From the NCBI GenBank assembly GCA_015680685.1, contig MNCI01023297.1:136985-200984 (forward strand): a stretch of DNA of 64,000 nucleotides, in the 5' to 3' direction. The translations under genes were made by a program, and so were the position numbers. Position 1 is the stretch's first letter; every line of letters begins with the position of its first letter. Source of the stretch: Gnetum montanum. Its lineage: Eukaryota; Streptophyta; Gnetopsida; Gnetales; Gnetaceae. Positions 46,500 through 57,190 of this stretch are shown in pieces. The notes below the pieces were generated by a model, which was given only the letters and a program-made list of their open reading frames with translations, did no database searches and was not told the origin of the DNA.

Positions 46500-47091
46500 T
46501 GCTATGCTACTAGGTAAACCAAGCAATAATTCTACTAGGATTACCAAGAGAATATGTATTTATGCTCAAAACTGCTCATACTCATTCCGCCAATTCATTA
46601 ACATGCATAGAAACATAAATATTAACTAAGTACATGAAACATAAATTGCATAGAAAGTAAATTTAATCTAAGTCAAAATGCTACAATGAATAAGAATCAA
46701 TCTTGATCTTATTATCATTCATGGAATGTGTCTAGGTACAATGCCAATCGAATAAGATGCCATGCAACTGACTCAGATCCACACTGCGGGCAGTCACTAA
46801 CTGTTCTCTAAGGTTACAAAATAAAACTGCAAGATGTTGGCTACTCTATTGACCAAAGAATGCCAATACACATCAAAATGCCAATACACATTAGGAGCAC
46901 GCATATTTATAGGCAAAAATAGATACTACATTGACAGGTCTATGTCAACAAGGCATAGTCAATGAGGCCTAGTTGACACAACATACCACATTGATGGGGC
47001 CTAGTTAATAGGGCCAAGATAATGGGGCTAAGATGTTGAAACTAACCAAAAATTAACTTTTTTTATATCCTAGCCAACTGATGATTCATCA
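46500..47091 (-). repeat. 5' LTR of element A, right piece (R/U3 side)
   Basis: Continues the LTR broken at 14727 and ends GATGATTCATCA. It aligns with 9550-10125 of the A 3' LTR (AACCAAGCAATAAT, TTATGCTCAAAACTG, TTCATTAACATGCATAG). It includes the U3 motif array at 46930-47030. Confidence 0.88.
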
Positions 47092-47199
47092 TTTTTCTAC
47101 CATAAAAACTAAAGGGATAGTATGACTTACAAGTTACAAGTCTTGTAAACCACAACCTATACATATTACTATAATTTTAGTGAAGAGATCAACTATAAG

Positions 47200-48480
47200 T
47201 CCTCGATCAATCCTAGATAGGTAACACTAACTGATATTCTATCCATAGCACTCTATGGAAAGCTTATCCACAAAACTAAATAATATTATCAATGAAATAT
47301 AAGAATAGTTGCACAACAGGCAAGATAGTCATACTATCAACATTAGATCCTAAGTAGTGAATCTTCTTTTATATGTAAATGATGCTATTGTGATTTCTAC
47401 TACATTAAAAGGTATATAAAATATATTGCAAATTTTAAAAAATTATTGTCATTTATCTAGTCTTCAAGTAAATGTAGATAAAACCAAATTAATGAATTAA
47501 GGTACAAGAAATTATTTTTATAACTTCCATTTTGAAGGTACCAATGTGCAAATAGTAGATTCTTTTAAATATTTGGGTCTTAGTTATATGAACAATTCCA
47601 TTTAGGGGAAGTGCATCAAAGAAAAAATAGTAGGAGGTTTTAAGGCTCTGTATGCTTTCAAAACCAAAAACAAGGATTTTGGCTTCCAGGCTTGGAAGAT
47701 TAAAAAATAAATTTTTCAAACTATCATTCATTCTACTGTATTGTATAAATGTGTTATTTGGGAACCTAGACTTAGTACTAAACTTTGGAAAGACATTGAA
47801 AGATTGCAAAACAAAATTTCTTCTGAATGAGTTAAAAATATATATGCAAATACCTTACACAATGTTATTATATGAATGTGATTTATTAACTTATGCTAAT
47901 TCATTACAAACACTCATAACTTGCATATCTCAAGGCAAGACAAATTCTTTAAAGTAGTTCTTGAGGATTCATGAGACTGTGATTGGTATTTTCAGAGAAT
48001 GCAATGGTTGAGAAAATGAAATATCTCTTTAAAGGACATGCAACAAAATCCTAAACATGTTCACCAACTAGTCAAGTGAAAGGTTTTACTACAAATGGAA
48101 GCTAATGTGAAAGGTAAGAAGTAATTTTATTTACACCACATTAGATCTAATAAACTAAATGTAGTAGCTTACTATCTTTCAACTACTATTCTCATCAAGT
48201 ATCGAAATGCTATTAGCAAGAATTACTTAAGTTCTCATCATCTTAGAATTGAAAGTGGAAGATGGATTCAACTCTTTGGAGAAGAGTGCATTTGTAGGTT
48301 GCACAAATCTAGGAACTCTTGGAGATGAGTTACATGCGTTATGACTACCTACTTGAGATAGCGTTATAGTGTTACAACAAAAAGCTTGTATGATTTATTT
48401 TTGATGCCCTCATTTGTACTCTATCAATTTGTATAGTCTATCATTATTTTTCTTGAAAATGTAATAGTTTTTCAATAGAT
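47200..48480 (+). mobile_element. Degenerate LINE ORF2 3' half
   Basis: Plus strand. From about 47340 the translation reads LLLYVNDAIVIS, the LLYADDxxLIS catalytic block with Ala-Asp changed to Val-Asn, then SSLQVNVDKTKLMN and SFKYLGLSYMNNS (YLG motif), KALYAFKTKN and KLWKDIERLQNKI (W..IE..QK). Near 48240 LRIESGRWIQLFGEE matches the LxIExGR end of such ORF2 proteins. Stops and frame changes abound. It is the same family as the minus-strand LINE at 3.3-5.9 kb. The 5' end and tail are not found. Confidence 0.75.
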
Positions 48481-49009
48481 CCTATGAGTCTTTGGATGTA
48501 ATAAAGCTTCATTTCTATGCATTAAGAGAGATGGGAATGTGAAAACATCAAGAATACAAAAACGCATTTTAGAACAAGTTCTAAAACATGAAGCTATTTA
48601 CAAGATGTCTAAAAATATGCAAATTTGATCAGTTTATCTTATTTATATATTTATATAATATTTACCATAAAAGGCAAAAAATACCTTGGAAGGAATCCTT
48701 CCTACCAAACACTCGAACTCATGTTCACATTGCAACATGCAACCATAAGCCTAGAAAAAGCACCTACACCAAGTAGTCCGATTTCACCTTTATATTGGAA
48801 TGGGAGGTCAACTCCTTGATTATCTTGCTACAAGCACAAACTTTAAAATTTATTTGAGCAACCATCCCAAAATTTATGTTTACCTTAGTTCAATATATGT
48901 TCAATAAGGTATACCTTACTTGCTTAGAATATGTGATTTTTGATTCATAAGTTATAGGTTAACACATAGGGTTTATAGTTTGCAAATCACATATTTCATT
49001 CCTTTAACA

Positions 49010-49160
49010 ATGAGATGTTAGCTTAGTAGTAAGACTCTTGAATTAGAAATTCTAAGTCATGGGTTTACATCTAGTAGGCAATGTTAAGTTATAAAGTTCT
49101 ATGTGGACTTTATATCTTGGGGTGTATCTATGCTTTAATCATTTTAGGTTCCAACACGCA
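49010..49160 (+). mobile_element. SINE-like repeat, copy 1
   Basis: TTAGCTTAGTAGTAAGACT resembles the Pol III A box (TRGCNNAGYNGG) and GTCATGGGTTTACATCTAG the B box (GGTTCRANTCC). The copy ends in TTTAGGTTCCAACACGCACC. The order and spacing are tRNA-like but no cloverleaf forms, so it is a tRNA-derived repeat, not a tRNA gene. Confidence 0.55.
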
Positions 49161-49404
49161 CCACATATTCCATCCCTTCACTTGTAAGAAAACAACTTGG
49201 TTAGAGCATATGACTTAGGTTTGCAAGTCATAGGTTCAATATCTTAATTGTTAATCATATTAGTTGATTACATAGATGGCTCAAGTGGTTTTCCTATTGT
49301 CTTCATAGGCAAGAGGCTTCTACTTCAAATTATATTGCTTTATAAATCTTCTAATATATTATGTCGAATATATGTTTTATGATGTACTTATGTTTCAATT
49401 ATTT

Positions 49405-49535
49405 GGAGTTAGCCTAGTGGTAAGACTCCTAATTTGAAAGCTCCAAGTCATGGTTCAATTCTAGTGGGCAAAGCTAAGTTATAAAGTTTTACTTGAACTA
49501 TATTACAATTCTTTGGAGGTTCCAACACCCTTCAA
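49405..49535 (+). mobile_element. SINE-like repeat, copy 2
   Basis: GTTAGCCTAGTGGTAAGACT fits the A box well (TAGCCTAGTGG) and CATGGTTCAATTCTAGTGGG fits the B box. It aligns with 49010-49160 over about 120 bp. Confidence 0.6.
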
Positions 49536-50113
49536 TTCTTTCAAGTTCTAACATCCCATTACATAGTTGATGAAAGATAGCTCACTTGGTTATAACATAT
49601 TACTTGCTTTAATCCTGTTGATTCAATATACAAGGAAACTTATATTAAGGCTAAGGTATTAAATAGAATTTAGATTTATGCTTTTCAGTTTAAAGAAATG
49701 ATTATATTGATTCATTGCTCTTTAAATCTTTAAAACCATTATGTTGGTTATATGTCTTAGCATGTACCTATACTCAAATTATTTTTAGATTCCAACATCC
49801 CACACAAAATAATAATAATTAAGTTTCAATACCTTATTATATAGTTATTAAAACATATGAAATGAAATGAAACTTTATTATATCCAAAAACCCATATGAT
49901 TTATTGGACAAAATTATCAAAGCTAGGTTTTGAACATCAAACCTATGGGTTATGGGTCCATCATACTTCTGCTATGCGACTTCAATGTTATAAGAATGTT
50001 ACTTGTTATAATCATGTTAATTCATTGAGGATAAGAATCCTCACCTAGGGGTTCAATGTTCATCCTACCAACATAACAAAATTAATTTTTGTTGTAATAT
50101 GATATCATAATAA

Positions 50114-50800
50114 TGATGTCGTAGATATGAAGTTGTGGTACATGCTACATCATCATTGATGTGATGTCTTGCAATGCATGCAAGCCTATAAACACCAACA
50201 CTTAGGTGCACAATCTAATAGCTTTTTGTTCCACCCTTAGCCGAATTCTTATAGTTTGTTTTTGTAGCCTTAACAATGGAGTGAATGCCCATAGTGTGAT
50301 GTTTGACAATTGTTTGGTGTCTTCATTCAAGTGAATTGTATTTGGATGCAGTTCATAGTAATAATAAAGATTGGAATTGCTTTTCATCATTGTAGCATCC
50401 TTTAGTTTTATTTGCTTACTTAGCATAAATTTAACTATTTTCTTAGCTTAATACTTTACTTTACATGTTATTAGTAAGAAGTATGGATACAACTGGTTTC
50501 AAGTGTTAAGTATAGTTATCTAGTAACCTAGCAGTGGCATTGCTTGATTCACTTAGTGGCAATACCACTTGGTAATCCCAACGATAGCTACACAAGTCCA
50601 AGGCACGAACAATAGACCAAGACTAAATATCCATCGCATTAGGCTAGGATAATTTTATGTTTTCTTAGTTAAGTATACTTAGAAATTATTTCATCATGTT
50701 TACTCTAGGAGCACTTAAGAGCCTAACAACATTAGTAATCATACATCTCACTAAGAGCTAAACCATACACTTGCACTTCACTAGCCCAAAGTGGAAAGAT
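50114..50800 (+). repeat. 5' LTR remnant of element E
   Basis: TGATGTCG start, CATTGATGTGATGTCTTGCA with the U3-like motif, then CCTATAAACACC (TATA). The R/U5 part has CTTGGTAATCCCAACGATAG and CACTTAGTGGCAATACCACT. It parallels 55312-55990 of the 3' LTR but with much divergence. The last third of the LTR and the primer site are absent. Confidence 0.6.
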
Positions 50801-52480
50801 AGCAATCTCAATTCTAATGAGGAAGATGAAGAACATGAATCATGAAGAAACAAGGATAGACATAAAGAGAGAGAGAGAGAGAGAGGTATGAGTACCAAAA
50901 GGGGCACCACTACAACTAAGCATGCAAACCCTATGATCATGATGAACCCTTGTTGGCCACTCGTAGCATGATAAACATAAGAAAAGTTATTTACATTCCA
51001 ACTAGGCATGTGAGGGACAATCGCATCAAGTGACTTGATATGAACAATATGCTTAAGTTTGAAGGTGGATATAACGTAGATCCACAACATCACCTTTAAG
51101 CATTTCATGATATCTATGTCGTACATAATATAGAGAGTGACTAGCATAAACTTAAGTTGTTCCCTCAAACAATCATCAAAGAGGTAGAAAGCTGGTACAG
51201 ATCATTAGAACCTAAATTAATCATAAGATGAAGTACCATGCTTGAACTTTTCAATGATAAATACCAAACCTACTCATGGGTGTCCAATCTTAAGAAGTAG
51301 ATCTAGGGCTGGAAGCAAGGGATCCATGAATCCCTTGATGCAGAAATAGAAAAATACTATTCACTTCTACATAGGTGCCCAGGCCAAGGATTTTCCCAAA
51401 GGGAGTAGCTTATACACATTGTCAATGGACTAAGGAATCAAACTAAGGAAATCCTTAGGGTTTATGCCCAAGGCAGACTACCTAAAATGACTATCCATCA
51501 AATTTAAAGACTCATTGACCAAGTGGAAAAGGAAGAGGGTAAGTTGAAGAAGAGATACTTAGCCAAAGAGTATAATAAAGATCCATCTATCCAACAAAGG
51601 GATGTACATGTATGTGATCAGCAAGAAGAATAAACCTTGGAAGAGGTGATACAAAAAAGACACTACCTATTCAAAAATATGTTAATAATATATTAGCCAA
51701 GATAGAAAATATGTTAGATTTGGTGGATGAAAAATTCACAACAACTTTGAAAATTGTGGAAGAAAGAATTAAGAAAGCCTTCAACACAGGAAAGAAGAAA
51801 AAGAATAAAAGAGACTTTGGATGAAAAGGAAAAGCAACTTTAGTGGTAGAATGTTCTTATATAAGCTTAGAGGATGAAGAAGGATGTGTAGCATGCCAAT
51901 ATGAACATCCCAAGGGGTGCTACCCTATAACGGCACATTTGCAAGAAAGAGGGACTTATGCACTTAATCTAAGATTCATCAAAAAGAAAATGCTCAAATG
52001 GTTACCTTACCCTTAAGGTAACTACCAACAGACCTTCCAACTAGCCTAGTACCCCAATGGAGCTTACTTGTAGCCACAAGAGTAATACCATCAATAGTGG
52101 TAGTAACCTTAATCATGGGTGATGCCACCACCACGACAATAGCACCCATATCGGCAACCAGAACCTTATGGATACTATGTCTAGCATCCAATCTCTCTAG
52201 AAAATGTAACAGTTTAGACTCCTCAATACTATCCACCAAAATACCATAGACCTAAGCCTCCAAGGATGGATTCCAATTCATATATGCATCAATAAGTAGC
52301 TCATTTGTTGAGTTAACCTTCTAACAATTTACCACCTATACCACCACTTGCAATGCAGGGAGAATTGTCATCATAGCCTCAACAAAAGAACATAACCAAG
52401 GTAGTCAACATGCAAGAGGAAGCAATCATGCATGAACTCCAATCCAGGAAATGACCATTCTTCTAAGAAAGTCTAGAAAG
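50801..52480 (+). pseudogene. gag of element E
   Basis: A (GA)10 microsatellite (50866-50885) interrupts the N-terminal region. The core reads LDMNNMLKFEGGYNVDPQHH (about 51030), AFHDIYVV, EVESWYRSLEPKLI (51183), LFNDKYQTYSWV (51250), EIEKYYSLLHRCPGQGFS (51340) and RVYAQGRLPKMTIHQI. An LEDEEGCVACQYEHPKGC segment (51870) matches the LYGHPKGYW block of A. Stops occur every 20-60 codons. Same family and order as gag of A and B. Confidence 0.82.
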
Positions 52481-52599
52481 GATTCAAAGGATGGAAAATA
52501 CATATACTTTCGCTCCATCCACATCCAATCCTCCTAAAAATAATAAGCTTCCATCATCGTCCAAGGGAAATACAACTATCATGCTAACTCATACTATCA

Positions 52600-53160
52600 T
52601 CCATTAGATCAAGGTAGGAGCACTTTCTCAAAAGTGAACAGATCCAAGAAGTCCCTTGGTATACCTTCAAATAGCAAGTTAGAAATCATGCAAGGCTCTA
52701 CTTGATTCTAGATCAAGGGTAAACCTAATATTACAACATATGTATCAAGCTTGAAATCTACCACCATTAAAGAAAAGTAACATTCGACTAAAGCTTGTAG
52801 ACCAGTCAATCGCAGTTCCAATAGGGCAAGTGGATGATGTGATCACTACTATCAATGGTTGGTCCTACCCTATTGATTTTTTGATCATTCATGTAACAAA
52901 AAATAAGGGTAAGTTCCCTATCATAATGGGAAGAGCTTGGCTTAGCATCGTAAATGTTAAGCTTGGTATTAGAGACTTGTCCTTGGAAATCTCCAAGGAA
53001 GACAAAGCTGGAATCATACAAAGATACAAAGTTTCATGTATCACATATAGTGATAATGGGTGCAATTGTGTGCCAAGAATATGAGCAATCAAATAGGAAA
53101 ATAATACAACATGCAGTAGATGTGTTAAAGAGATGTGTGTGCAAAAATTTCTGTATGTGA
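52600..53160 (+). pseudogene. Aspartic protease of element E
   Basis: Active-site block LLDSRSRVNLI (about 52698) has Arg where the catalytic DSG Gly should be. PIIMGRAWLSIVNVKLGIRD (about 52915-52975) is the ILGRxWL motif. An 84-codon open stretch lies at 52830-53084. Clear homologue of the element B protease. Confidence 0.82.
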
Positions 53161-53289
53161 CAATCACTCAATAAGAAGGCACCTAGTGGCTAATTACAGA
53201 TGAAGAAATTAAATCAAACATATACATGGAACTGAAAAATCATATTATAAGTGCCTGCATAGAAGAAGCTGACAAGTTGGAGCAATTAA

Positions 53290-54300
53290 GGAGAAGGCAC
53301 CCCTATCCACATGCTTGTTAAGAAGAAGAGATAGAATAGGGATAACTAGAGATTCCAGACAAAGTCAAATTAGAAGCGTTAGAATTGAAGGTCCTACGAA
53401 TAGCACTAGAATATGCTTTCCTAAACAATTAGAAGCCAATCATAATTAATGCCAACCTAGATAAGGAATAAAAGAAGAAGTTATTGGAAGTGGTCAATAA
53501 GTGGCCAACAGCATTTGCTTGGTCTTATGATGAGATCACTGGCATTGATCCTTGAATCTATCAACATCAAATATAAACAAATCTAGTGATGAAACCATGG
53601 TGCTACCTATAGAGAAGGCTAAATCCAAAGCTCAAAGAAGTAGTCAAGAAAGAATTGGAAAAATTACTAAAGGCAGGATTCATTTACCCCATTGCAGATA
53701 ATGAATGGGTTAGAGCTTTCGTAATTGTTTCAAAGAAGGGAGCTAAGTGAAAAGTATGCATTGACTTCTGATTGTTGAATTCTGTAACATTCAAGGATCA
53801 TTTTCCCTCTCCATTTCTTAACCAAGTCCTGGACACTATTGCAAGACACGAGTACTATAGTTTTCTGGATGGGTACATTGGATATAACCATATTTACATT
53901 GCACTTAAGGACCAAGAAAAGGTAACATTTACTAGTCCATGGGAAATGTTTGTTGACAAGAAAATGTGTTTTGGTCTCTACAATGCCCCCACAACCTTTT
54001 AGAGACTTGTACTTAGTATCTTTCAAAAATAAATAGGCAATGATGGTTAAGCATTTATGAATGATTTTTCGACATATGGGCTAGATTTCAAATAAGCACT
54101 AGACCATCTAGCTTAGCTACTAAAAAGATGTGTAGAGACAAACCTAAAGCTTAATTTGTTGAAGAACCATCTTATTGTCTAGGATGGGATCATATTAGGA
54201 TACAAAATTTCACAATGAGGAATAGAGGTGGATCCTAGGAAATTAGAGTCGTACAAAACATTACCCAGAGGCTAAAAACCATCAAATATGTTTGATCATT
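53290..54300 (+). pseudogene. Reverse transcriptase of element E
   Basis: FAWSYDEITGIDP (about 53515), LLKAGFIYPIADNEWVRAFV, IVSKKGAK, then YYSFLDGYIGYNHIYIALKD (53850-53910), KVTFTSPWEMF and CFGLYNAPTTF (53965-54000). The catalytic block is FMNDFSTYGLDFK-like (54055), where the first Asp of FxDDF is Asn. KRCVETNLKLN and GIEVDPRKLES follow. A 76-codon stretch, 53772-54002, remains open. The Athila-type wording matches B. Confidence 0.9.
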
Positions 54301-54329
54301 TTTAGGCCACACATGGTACTATAGAATAT

Positions 54330-54750
54330 TTATTGAAAATCTTTCAAAATTTGTGAAACCACTAGTAGAGCTAACCAAGAAGGATGCATCATTTTAGTGG
54401 ACTGAATCATGTGAAAAGGCATTAGAAACCTTAAAAACGAAGTTGATTGAGACACCAATCCTTTGAGCTCTAGATTGATCTAAGCATTTTTTATATCATA
54501 ACAAATGCTTCAAACTATACACTTGGTGCAATACTAACATAATTGGATGACTAGAAGATATCATACTATATAGATTTTTCTAGCAAAAGTATCACCGAGA
54601 CATAACTTAATTACACCACAGTCGAGAAGGAGCTTATGATCATGGTGTATGCACTAGAGAAATTCCAACACTATGTGCTCGAGTATTTGATCTATGTCCA
54701 CATTGATCATAGTGTAATTCAATTTCTTATGAAAAAAACCAACAGTCAAT
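54330..54750 (+). pseudogene. RNase H of element E, truncated
   Basis: ELTKKDASF-WTESCEKALETLK (about 54370-54440; first residues conserved with RT-linked RNase H) and IETPIL are readable. In shifted frames the ITNASNYTLGAI-like and NYTTVEKELMIMVYALEKFQ blocks (about 54500-54670) follow, then YVHIDHSVIQFLMKK-like sequence. It breaks off abruptly about 54750 at the deletion junction with the accessory ORF. Confidence 0.75.
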
Positions 54751-55110
54751 TTGAATGTGGTCAAGGCATTCAACATTGAATGTAAATAGTTCACTACCTA
54801 GTTTGTGCATGTTAAGGAGCTATTCCCTACAATGCCCTATCCTTAGGATGTTCCCATACCAATCCACATTGGTGATGCTATGTGAACCATGTATGATCCC
54901 AAGAGTAAGGAGGAGAAGATGAAAGCATTGCTGGATGCTTTTTTTCTTCTACCAAAAGTCATAGCTACAACCAGACAGCCACAACCATAGCCTCAACCAT
55001 AATAGCCACATCCATTAGAGGTAGGAGAAGGTTCTTCAACACCTCAAGAACCTCCACCACCTAGGGCCATCTGATCTTCTTCCTTGTCTTCAAGTAGTTA
55101 GAGGAGTTGT
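54751..55110 (+). pseudogene. Accessory ORF C-terminus of element E
   Basis: VKAFNIECK-FTT-FVHVKELFP aligns with VRTFNIKHKAFTA of D (7550-7600). Then VPIPIHIGDAM and SKEEKMKALLDAFFLLPKV match D at 7640-7740 and B near 16080. A Pro/Gln/Thr-rich tail follows. It is the last ORF before the 3' untranslated region. Confidence 0.75.
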
Positions 55111-55311
55111 GCTGTAAATTTTTGTCATGGTGTTTAATTTTTTTATCATGAACATCCAATTTTGTAATGATTGTAAATCCGTACACTTGGGCACTTAGTG
55201 TTTGTTGTGTAAATAGTTACTTAATAATTCCATACCTTCCCAAAATTTTGTAAAAGACTTATTCCTCCTTTTGTTCACTGGAGGATGAGTTTTCATTCAA
55301 TCGTGGAGGTA
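55111..55311 (+). other. 3' untranslated region and polypurine tract of element E
   Basis: CACTGGAGGATGAGTTTTCA, then CGTGGAGGTA, adjoining the LTR; the counterpart of 8050-8080 and 1018-1052. Confidence 0.8.
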
Positions 55312-56141
55312 TGATGAGTCACGTTCATGGGTTGCATTGATGAGATCCCATTGACGAGATCGCATCGACACAAGGCTTGACACATTGATGCAATGTCTTC
55401 TATTGCCTATATAATGTGTGTACCAGCTGCATTTATGGCATCCATGGTTTAGTATCCTAGTAAAGCTCTTGCATTTTGTTTGTTTAACAGTTAGAATATT
55501 TTCTAGGTGCACACATTAGAAGTGAGAATTGTACGGATCTTTATTTGAACACTAATGTACCTAAGCACCTCAATGTAACCAGCAATAAAAAGAGCTTTCT
55601 TCACAAACCTTACAGCATTTGGAATTAGCTTAATGTTTACTTAATGCATTTTTTATTTGAGCAATTTACTTTAATGTATCAAATTAATTAAATAATTAGC
55701 AATTAATTAATACACATAAGTATGACCATTTCGAGCATACGTTAATGTTTGGTAATCCCAGTAGCACTTAATGCATGGTAACCCAGTAAAGTTGCAACAT
55801 GGTTTAGGATATGTACAGTAAATGGAAACAAATGTTTATGTTAGGATTAGTTAATATATTAGTTAGTATTTAGATTAATAGAAAATTTAATTACTTTATT
55901 TTCTGGCATTTAGCTAATTTTAATGATAAATATAAAATGATAAAAATCATATGCCTTGGTTACACTTAATCATACACTTACACTTCATAAGTAAAACTGA
56001 GAAGACAATGATCATGTATGTCAGATTCACCTCCTAGGCCCCATGTACTTAGAAAGCTAAAATCTATTAAATTCGACTGAATCACTTAGTGAATGCTAGT
56101 TATTTGTATGGTTGGGCATAGGAACTACTTACTTCTCATCA
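55312..56141 (+). repeat. 3' LTR of element E (830 bp)
   Basis: TGATGAGTC...CTTCTCATCA. U3 array 55318-55400 (CATTGATGAGATCCCATTGA), a TATA-like CCTATATAATG near 55411, and the TTGGTAATCCCAGTAGC and GGTAACCCAGTA modules at 55747-55790. Confidence 0.9.
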
Positions 56142-56343
56142 ATTGGAATCATTAACATGTGGTGGTGAGTCATTCCTGTGAGAAGAAGTCATTTTAGTGA
56201 TTTTGATAAAGTTTTCTTTCATATAATATTATTATCATTATTTTATATGAAGAATAATTCATTCTATTTTCCTTATAATAACTTTGTATAAATTCACTAT
56301 TTATTAACACCTAGCTAAACTCAGTCCCCAATAACAATGCTAA
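56142..56343 (-). other. 5' leader and primer-binding site of truncated element F
   Basis: The minus strand next to LTR F (56325-56342) reads TAGCATTGTTATTGGGGA, all-transition variant of the tRNA-Asp site with the terminal GGGGA kept. About 180 bp of AT-rich leader remain before it meets the end of element E. Confidence 0.75.
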
Positions 56344-57190
56344 TGATGAGCAACGGGTATTCCTTATGCTCAATCATACAAATCACTAGTGCATATGTGT
56401 GATTTAGTCAAATTTTGTGGACTTATTTGCCTCAGTGACCAATATTCCTAGATGGTGAATTACGTAGTTGTAAGTTATTGTCTTCCCAATCCACACTTGT
56501 GTTAATTTGTGCGTATGGTTAAGTGTGATTGAGGCATAAGATATTTATTTTTATGCTTTTTATTATTTTTCTCCTACTTGATAAATAATTAAATATTTAA
56601 ATATCTAAATTAACTACTTCATTAATTAGCTATCCTAATGTAGAACATCCATTCCCAATTTTCGTACGCATCTTGAACATACATTAATGTTGTTGGGTTA
56701 CCAATTGTATACTACTAGGTATACCAAGTATCCACTGTTGGGATTACCAAGCGTTAATATATTATCCTCAAAGTAGTCATACTCACATTACTTATGAATG
56801 ATAATATTAATTACTTAAGAATAAGAAAGTAAATTTTATGTAAAGTAAACTACTGAAAAGTAGAATTATGCTAATCCAAGTGCTACAATGGATAGAAGAA
56901 ATCTCAATTTTATTGCTGCTCATGCAAATGTGTCCAAGTACAGATGCACTCAAATAAAATGTTGTACAATTACTTCAATCCACACTACGGGCACTCAGAG
57001 GAAAAATATTCTAACTTTTGTGAAAAGAAACTATGAGAGTTTGGCTAGGTTACGATTGACATGTGCTACAAATGCAAAGGGCATGCACATTTATATAGCC
57101 AATGCCTGCATCAACACATCATAGGATACATTGACGAGGTTGCATTGATGGGCATGCATCAATGCAGCCTATCTTATTAATACTTCATTA
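56344..57190 (-). repeat. 5' LTR of element F, otherwise lost
   Basis: TGATGAGCAACGGGTATTCC...CTTCATTA. Reversed GGTTACC and GGTATACCAAG and GGGATTACCAAGCG modules lie at 56690-56750; the U3 array is at 57100-57170 and TATTTATATAG-like TATA (minus) near 57087. Only the LTR, primer site and leader of this element survive in the window. Confidence 0.85.

Larger units (their letters stand above)
9189..47091 (-). mobile_element. Element A: non-autonomous gag-only Athila-like retrotransposon, split by nested B and C
   Basis: Its 3' LTR is 9189-10125, its internal region 10126-14363, and its 5' LTR lies in two pieces (14364-14727 and 46500-47091) interrupted by element B. TTTTT follows the right end (47092-47096) and precedes the left end (9184-9188), consistent with a 5-bp target duplication if the first TG of the left LTR was lost; a homopolymer is weak proof. 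With nested elements removed it is about 6.1 kb and encodes only gag. Relative to B, both protease-RT-integrase and the accessory ORF are missing, while the intervening spacer is kept. Confidence 0.85.
48481..50113. other. Noncoding region with dispersed tRNA-derived SINE-like repeats
   Basis: No ORF worth calling. At least two clear copies (49010-49160 and 49405-49535) and several eroded ones (about 49195-49290, 49565-49640, 49915-50040) share a head like GTTAGCCTAGTGGTAAGACT, a GTCATGGTTCAATTC block, and a tail around GGTTCCAACACC. Confidence 0.55.
50114..56141 (+). mobile_element. Element E: Athila-like retrotransposon lacking integrase
   Basis: 5' LTR remnant, gag, protease, RT, RNase H and the last part of the accessory ORF, purine tract and 3' LTR lie in a 6.0-kb element. 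RNase H passes directly into the accessory ORF C-terminus near 54750, so integrase, spacer and most of the accessory ORF were deleted in one step. The 5' LTR is strongly diverged and its downstream end with the primer site is missing. No target duplication could be matched. Confidence 0.8.

Noticed and set aside
49405-49480. Possible tRNA gene
   Set aside because: A- and B-box words are present, but no acceptor stem or anticodon arm can be folded; tRNA-derived SINE fits better.
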